DNA from: Oscillospiraceae bacterium
GTDB taxonomy: Bacteria > Bacillota > Clostridia > Oscillospirales > Acutalibacteraceae
DNA: 53,407 bases
Assembly: GCA_031280825.1 (NCBI GenBank)
Contig: JAITGE010000026.1
Coordinates: 1-53,407, forward strand
Reading direction: 5' to 3'
This document shows positions 48,796-53,407 of this stretch, in pieces (position 1 is the stretch's first letter; each line of letters opens with the position of its first letter). The position numbers and the translations under genes were made by a program. The notes under the pieces were generated by a model. The model was given only the letters and a program-made list of their open reading frames with translations, was not told the origin of the DNA and ran no database searches.

Positions 48796-48839
48796 AACGA
48801 CGACCCGGACGGCGATGGCTGCCCGGGTTGTTGTTTTTT
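48796..48839 (+). terminator. Intrinsic terminator of the SipW-TasA-like operon
   Basis: AACGACGACCCGG (48796-48808 region) pairs with CCGGGTTGTTGTT (48823-48835 region) with G-U wobbles and is followed by TTTTTT. It lies 23 bases after the last gene's stop. Confidence 0.85.
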
Positions 48840-48850
48840 CGAAAAAAAGC

Positions 48851-48879
48851 TTGCATTTTTCTTGCATATTCGATATAAT
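48851..48879 (+). promoter_or_regulatory. Sigma-A promoter of ackA
   Basis: TTGCAT (48851-48856) and a perfect TATAAT (48874-48879) are 17 bp apart, 39 bases before the GTG start of ackA. Confidence 0.82.
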
Positions 48880-48918
48880 AACGACGTTTTGCCGAATGAA
48901 AACGCAGGGGGAAGCATT

Positions 48919-50124
48919 GTGAATATTTTGGTCATCAACGCGGGAAGCTCTTCGCTGAAATACCAGCTGTTTGATATGGAACGCGAATGCGTGTTAGCCA
49001 AAGGCGGCTGCGAGCGCATTGGTTTAGACGGCAGCAGGCTAGAAACGAGGCTGCCGAACGGTGATTTGTTTGAGATAAAAGCGCCTATGCCGAACCACAC
49101 GGCGGCCTTCGCCCTTGTGAAGCAAGCGCTGACGGAGGGCGCGAGCAGGGTGATTGCTTCCCTGCAGGCGATCCACGCGGTTGGGCACCGTGTGGTGCAG
49201 GGCGGCGCGACGCTGCAAAAAAGTATGCTGGCTTCCGAAGCCGTGATCGCTGAAATTGAGCGGCTTTCGGAGCTTGCGCCCTTGCACAACCCCGGGCACG
49301 TGCAGGGCATCCGCGCTTGCATTGCCGCCTTCGGGGAGGCGCTGCCGCAGGTGCTGGTGTTTGATACGGCGTTTCATTCCACCATGCCGCCGGAGGCATA
49401 TATGTTTCCTTTGCCGTATGAATATTATGAGAAATACGGCATCCGCCGCTACGGCTTTCATGGCACATCCCATAAATTCGTCAGCCAGCGCTGCGCCGCT
49501 GTTATGCGCCGCCCGCTGGAGGAGCTGAAAATTATCACCTGCCATTTGGGCAACGGATCCTCCATCGCGGCTGTGAAGCACGGCAGGGTGGTGGACACGA
49601 CCATGGGCATGACGCCGCTGGACGGCTTTTTGATGGGCACGCGCTGCGGCGCGGTGGATCCCTCCGCAATTCTCTATTTGCAGGAAAAGGAAGGCTGGAC
49701 ACCGGGGCAAACCTGCGATGTCTTGAATAAAAAATCCGGCGCTCTCGGCATTTCAGGCGTTTCGAGCGACGACCGTGATTTGCGCGCCGCCGCCGTCAAC
49801 GGCAACGCGCGCGCGGAACTGGCGAGAAGGATACAGCGTTACCAGGTTCGCAAGTATATTGGCGCGTTTGCGGCGGCAATGAATGGCTGCGACGCGATTG
49901 TCTTTACCGGCGGTATCGGTGAGAACACGACGGATTTGCGCGCGGATATCTGCGAAAATCTCGGGTATCTTGGCGTGGAACTGGATGCGGCGGCGAACGA
50001 AAGCCTGATTCACGGTAAGGAGGGTGCGATTTCGGCGGCGCAAGCGAAGGTTGCGGTTTTTGTGCTGCCGACGAACGAAGAGATCATGATTGCCCGCGAA
50101 ACGCAGGAATTGTGCGCGGGTTAG
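48919..50124 (+). CDS. ackA: Acetate kinase
   Basis: The product has about 401 residues and interconverts acetyl phosphate plus ADP with acetate plus ATP, the final energy-yielding step of mixed-acid fermentation. Motifs are NILVINAGSSSLKYQLF at the start, FDTAFHSTMPPEAY, YGIRRYGFHGTSHKFV, HLGNGSSIAAVKHGRVVDTTMG and VFTGGIGENTTDLR. The GTG start follows AGGGGGA; the longer ATG frame lacks a ribosome site. No phosphotransacetylase gene is adjacent, so the pta partner is elsewhere or the acetyl phosphate has another source. Confidence 0.96.
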   Translation: MNILVINAGSSSLKYQLFDMERECVLAKGGCERIGLDGSRLETRLPNGDLFEIKAPMPNHTAAFALVKQALTEGASRVIASLQAIHAVGHRVVQGGATLQKSMLASEAVIAEIERLSELAPLHNPGHVQGIRACIAAFGEALPQVLVFDTAFHSTMPPEAYMFPLPYEYYEKYGIRRYGFHGTSHKFVSQRCAAVMRRPLEELKIITCHLGNGSSIAAVKHGRVVDTTMGMTPLDGFLMGTRCGAVDPSAILYLQEKEGWTPGQTCDVLNKKSGALGISGVSSDDRDLRAAAVNGNARAELARRIQRYQVRKYIGAFAAAMNGCDAIVFTGGIGENTTDLRADICENLGYLGVELDAAANESLIHGKEGAISAAQAKVAVFVLPTNEEIMIARETQELCAG

Positions 50125-50160
50125 CGGTTATTAGCGAAAAAGAAGGTTGCCATGGAACCC

Positions 50161-50209
50161 AAGCTCCGCCTTGTGTGTCTAATAAGTAGGGCACGGCGCG
50201 GGGCTTTTT
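50161..50209 (+). terminator. Possible terminator of ackA
   Basis: AAGCTCCGC (50161-50169) pairs with GCGGGGCTT (50198-50206) with one U-G wobble and a 28-base loop; TTT follows. The long loop makes it uncertain. Confidence 0.4.
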
Positions 50210-50250
50210 GTGCAATTGCTCAAATGTGGAATTTTTTCATATTTCTGGGC

Positions 50251-50279
50251 TTGACGCGGTCTTTGCAACGTGCTAATAT
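50251..50279 (+). promoter_or_regulatory. Sigma-A promoter of the giant surface protein
   Basis: TTGACG (50251-50256) and TAATAT (50274-50279) are separated by 17 bp, 67 bases before the start of the gene. Confidence 0.75.
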
Positions 50280-50346
50280 TAACAAGCTTAGGTTTCATGG
50301 GCAACGAGGGGACAATTGGGCATTTTGGGAGGAAGGGGCAATCATC

Positions 50347-53300
50347 ATGAAAAGGAAGAACATTCGGCAAGGCTCGCCGCGTTTTTGGCGGCGAGGGCTT
50401 AGTCTGCTTGTGGCGCTGGCGGTTTTTTTGCCCGCATTGGGTGGACTTAGCGGCATTTGGGCGGGCGCTACGGTGAGTAAGAATGAAACCTTACCCACAA
50501 ATGTTATATTTCAGGTGCCGGAAACAGTCTGGCTTGCCGGTGTTAACGACACAGCCGAGACAGACACAATCGTAAACTACTCCAACTGGGGCACGACAGG
50601 TGTGCAGGCGAGCAATGCCGGTAAGGTGTATTTTGCCTGTGCGGGAACCACCGGGAACGTTACGATCACTTGCTCTGACTTGTCCGGCGTCGGTTCCCTG
50701 AGCGGCGCCGCAACAGGCTATACTGGAACGATTCCCGCCGGGGCGGCGTCGAATGTGTCTACCTCGCCCAACGAAGGCGCGCTTTGCGAATGGAAGGCAA
50801 CCTATACTTATAACGGGGTTGCCTGCGAAAGCTACGCGTACAGCTGGGTATACCAAATTTCAAACAAGGTGGCAGGCGCGGCGGGGCAGTCGTGGGCGAC
50901 GTGGAGCAACTACTACGTCACCGGCGCGATTTTTGCCGCGCGCGGTTTTCATGAGGTGGGCGCCAACCCAAGTACGAATACGAACGGACTTGACGGTCAA
51001 GTCACATCCGCCGCAGCAGCAAAGCATCCGACCAACTGGCTGTTGGGCGATATAAGCAGCGGCACTGCCGGTTATGCTGGCTATCATGACATTTATGAGG
51101 TTGGCGAGCTGTATTTAAGCACAACAAAAGGCGCTACGGTTGTTCCGAGCGGGGCGGGGGTGGTGCACGCCATCGCCGGTACTGGTAGCGGAATGCGAAA
51201 CACATATTTTCAGGTCAGTGGCGGTTGGGGAAAGATCACGGTTGACACAAGCCGTTTTTCGAACTTAAACCAAATCCCCGGTCTTAAGCTGATGCTCGCG
51301 GTGTGCCGGATGCACAAAAGCAACGACACCAGCTATCACACCTGTAAAGCAAATGAAACAGGGATGATTCGCTGGCCGGAGGGAACCGATATTGCGCCTT
51401 CTACCGGCTTTAAAACAAACGGTCTTGGCGTTAAGTACAATGCGCCTTTTGACCTTGCCAGCACGGCCGGGAGTAAAACGTATAACGGCAGATGGGCATT
51501 TGACTGCGGCGGCGGCGATTGGGTGGGCCTTGACCTGCTTTTCGCGGTTCAGCCCACGGCTGTTGATAAAGCACCCATTCGAACCGCCATCGCCAATGCC
51601 ATGAAGATCCCCTATTCTTATGGCGGCGGTTCGCTTGTTGCGGATCAAACCGCGTATTTGAGCCAATTAAAGGCTGCGTACGAAAAGCTGGGCAACCCGA
51701 AGGACGCGTCAGAAAGTGCTTCTATTGCTGCCGCGGCGCTTGCCGATCTTACCGTTACTGAAAAGTATTATCTTAACGGGACGCAGACGGCGGAGGGTGA
51801 CATAAATTTTGTGACGGCGCCGGTACACCAGGCGACTGTGAAGCGCGGCGGTTCGGTCACCGCTACGCGCGATCAAATTTACGGTTATGACTACGAATAC
51901 ATGACCATCAAAGAGGGAACAGGCGCGGCGGTGCGGCAGGGAACGTACAACACAACCGCGACCAAAAGCAACGTGCAGGGCAATATTGAAATCTGCTATT
52001 ACTATCAGCCGATTCGTTACAAGATACACTACAATGACGCAGCGGCGCAATCCAACATTACGCTGCCTTCTGCGGCGGGCACGTATGCGGCATTTGGTTC
52101 AAGCTTCGATTTTCATAACGGGTATGCGAACAGTACGCTTGTGAATCAAAATTGGCTGCAAGCGCCGGGGCGCGTGTTTAAGTATTTCAGCCCTAACCGT
52201 GCGTCACAGTGGACAGACGATGGGATTGGGTATACGCAGGCGGGGGGTATATGGACGTATGGTAGTCCCGTTCTGAATTATGCGCTCATGTCAAAGTTCT
52301 ATACTTACAGCGGCGGAGGTTACACGACTGTCTCTTCCACAAAGGATGCGGCGGCACCGAAGGATTATGCGACGGGCAATGTGCAGCCTGCCGAGCGCCA
52401 TATCTGGGTTGAAGGCTCTTGGGTTGGCGGCGTGCCGTACACGGTGGCGTATAATAAAGGAAGCGCTGCCGGAGCGAGCGGAAGTGATTTGACGGGCAGC
52501 AGCGCGACCATGCCGGGGTGGGGTGGCACATTTGGTGAAACTTCGCCCGCGACGACGATTGCGTTGAATGGCAGCACCACCCAGTTTACGCGTCCGGGGC
52601 ATTCCTATGCGCAATGGGCAGTCAATGCGGACGGTTCGGGAACTGCGTGGGCAACAGGGACTGCGCCGGCGCTTTCTGCTGTATTGAACACGCAAACGGA
52701 TGCGGTAAAGTATCCGGCAACAACCGCGGCGCAAACGATTTACCTTTACCCTGTTTGGACGTTGAACACGTATAAAATCGTATACAACAACAATACTGGC
52801 GCGGGGGCGATCGCCGACGGTTCTTTCCAATACGGTGCAGCGAATTACACCGTTGCGGTAGATACGAATATGAGCAAGACGGGGTATCATTTCGTTGGTT
52901 GGAGCACGACTGCCGGAACGGACGGCGCAGGCGGCGCGGTGCTGTGCGGTGCCAGCGCGGCCATGACTGGCACGGCGCTTTACAGTGCGCTTGCGGCGGA
53001 GCAGAAGGGCAACGGCGGAATATTGACTCTATATGCTTGCTGGGAAATCAACAGCTACCAGGTTCGTTTTCTGGACCCGCGCACAACCCCGACGGCGACG
53101 GAGATCGCGAATCACACCTACAGCCACGGGCAGTCGCTTAGCGCTTGGAGCGACATACCGACTTCATTTGGCGGGGCGGCGATTATGGGCTGGTATAAGG
53201 ACGCCGCGCTGACCCAAGCGGTGACCTTGGCGTCGCACATTGTGCCAACGGACGGCTTGAGTGTTTATGCCAAGTTTGCTTCAATCTCCGCCCCGACACT

Positions 53301-53407
53301 CGACCTACTGGCGCAGCAATACCAGCAGCGAGTGGGGAGCGGGAGCAGCGAAAACACGGAGCAGATGTATGCGTTGGCGAGCGACACGAAGGCGGCGGTC
53401 AACGCGG
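50347..53407 (+). CDS. Giant secreted surface protein with InlB/Listeria-Bacteroides-type repeats (partial)
   Basis: The frame from ATG 50347 is open for 1020 codons to the window edge, so the C-terminus is missing. GGAGGAAGGGG precedes the ATG. A signal peptide (about 15-40; GLSLLVALAVFLPALGGL) leads to a large beta-rich region without clear homology (residues about 45-800) rich in Gly, Ser, Thr, Tyr and Trp. From about residue 810 the InlB B-repeat pattern appears: TYKIVYNNNTGAGAIADG, then GYHFVGWSTTAGTDG and LTLYACWEINSYQVRF, then IMGWYKDAAL and LSVYAKF. Such repeats usually occur in cell-surface adhesins. A C-terminal anchor would be expected beyond the edge. Confidence 0.82.
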   Translation, partial: MKRKNIRQGSPRFWRRGLSLLVALAVFLPALGGLSGIWAGATVSKNETLPTNVIFQVPETVWLAGVNDTAETDTIVNYSNWGTTGVQASNAGKVYFACAGTTGNVTITCSDLSGVGSLSGAATGYTGTIPAGAASNVSTSPNEGALCEWKATYTYNGVACESYAYSWVYQISNKVAGAAGQSWATWSNYYVTGAIFAARGFHEVGANPSTNTNGLDGQVTSAAAAKHPTNWLLGDISSGTAGYAGYHDIYEVGELYLSTTKGATVVPSGAGVVHAIAGTGSGMRNTYFQVSGGWGKITVDTSRFSNLNQIPGLKLMLAVCRMHKSNDTSYHTCKANETGMIRWPEGTDIAPSTGFKTNGLGVKYNAPFDLASTAGSKTYNGRWAFDCGGGDWVGLDLLFAVQPTAVDKAPIRTAIANAMKIPYSYGGGSLVADQTAYLSQLKAAYEKLGNPKDASESASIAAAALADLTVTEKYYLNGTQTAEGDINFVTAPVHQATVKRGGSVTATRDQIYGYDYEYMTIKEGTGAAVRQGTYNTTATKSNVQGNIEICYYYQPIRYKIHYNDAAAQSNITLPSAAGTYAAFGSSFDFHNGYANSTLVNQNWLQAPGRVFKYFSPNRASQWTDDGIGYTQAGGIWTYGSPVLNYALMSKFYTYSGGGYTTVSSTKDAAAPKDYATGNVQPAERHIWVEGSWVGGVPYTVAYNKGSAAGASGSDLTGSSATMPGWGGTFGETSPATTIALNGSTTQFTRPGHSYAQWAVNADGSGTAWATGTAPALSAVLNTQTDAVKYPATTAAQTIYLYPVWTLNTYKIVYNNNTGAGAIADGSFQYGAANYTVAVDTNMSKTGYHFVGWSTTAGTDGAGGAVLCGASAAMTGTALYSALAAEQKGNGGILTLYACWEINSYQVRFLDPRTTPTATEIANHTYSHGQSLSAWSDIPTSFGGAAIMGWYKDAALTQAVTLASHIVPTDGLSVYAKFASISAPTLDLLAQQYQQRVGSGSSENTEQMYALASDTKAAVNA

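Noticed and set aside
1-53407. CRISPR arrays, insertion sequences, phage genes, tRNA or rRNA genes
   Set aside because: None was seen: no regularly spaced direct repeats, transposase motifs or RNA-gene signatures, although a systematic tRNA scan was not possible by eye.

Overview
The window looks like a chromosomal segment of a GC-rich member of the Bacillota, most likely class Clostridia. Firmicute markers are the rimP-nusA-ylxR-ylxQ-infB-rbfA-nrnA order, formate-tetrahydrofolate ligase, a QueT-type transporter, a TatD-linked-type radical SAM protein, SipW/TasA-like surface genes, strong AGGAGG ribosome sites, and sigma-A promoters that mostly have exactly 17 bp spacers. I saw no rRNA, tRNA, CRISPR array, insertion sequence or prophage. 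No gap between genes exceeds about 300 bases; the largest (36001-36274, 39701-39960, 45953-46164, 50125-50346) hold promoters, hairpins or terminators, which are listed.

Layout. Positions 1-3920 carry the tail of an unrecognised gene, a glycosyltransferase, a Cys/Pro/Tyr-rich small protein, and a three-gene membrane/lipoprotein operon. Positions 3958-10607 (minus) hold a pfkA-pcrA-lacZ operon. From the divergent promoter region near 10600, a long plus-strand run encodes an orphan GyrB/ParE-like subunit, an NADP-type secondary alcohol dehydrogenase, a TVP38-type membrane protein, a short-chain dehydrogenase, an Eis-like acetyltransferase, Fhs and a QueT-like transporter. Positions 18959-25909 (minus) run htpG, radical SAM, then a tightly coupled class II aldolase / FGGY kinase / polyol dehydrogenase / PfkB kinase set that reads as a polyol or ketose pathway. 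Positions 25927-36125 (minus) carry an RluA synthase, a HAD phosphatase, secG, and the translation/transcription operon rimP-nusA-ylxR-ylxQ-infB-[glycosidase]-rbfA-nrnA. A GHL6-type glycosidase gene sits between infB and rbfA.

Positions 36196-39700 (plus) carry a PI-PLC-like secreted enzyme, a second GH2 glycosidase under a near-duplicate promoter, and a small membrane protein. Positions 39809-48839 are the most distinctive part: a five-gene surface-fibre locus. It encodes a SipW-type signal peptidase with a roughly 400-residue Pro/Gln-rich N-terminal extension, a 1340-residue secreted protein in which a von Willebrand A domain interrupts a DUF11 repeat, a TasA/camelysin-like protein, a protein with a sortase-like C-terminus, and a second TasA-like protein. 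A perfect 13-bp inverted repeat overlaps its promoter, a cluster of hairpins lies between two of its genes, and a terminator closes it. Acetate kinase and the start of a giant InlB-repeat-type surface protein, cut by the window edge, follow.

My inference is that SipW processes the two TasA-like subunits, that the sortase-like protein anchors or nucleates the fibre, and that the VWA/DUF11 protein is an accessory adhesin. Functions are read from sequence motifs alone; no search was run.
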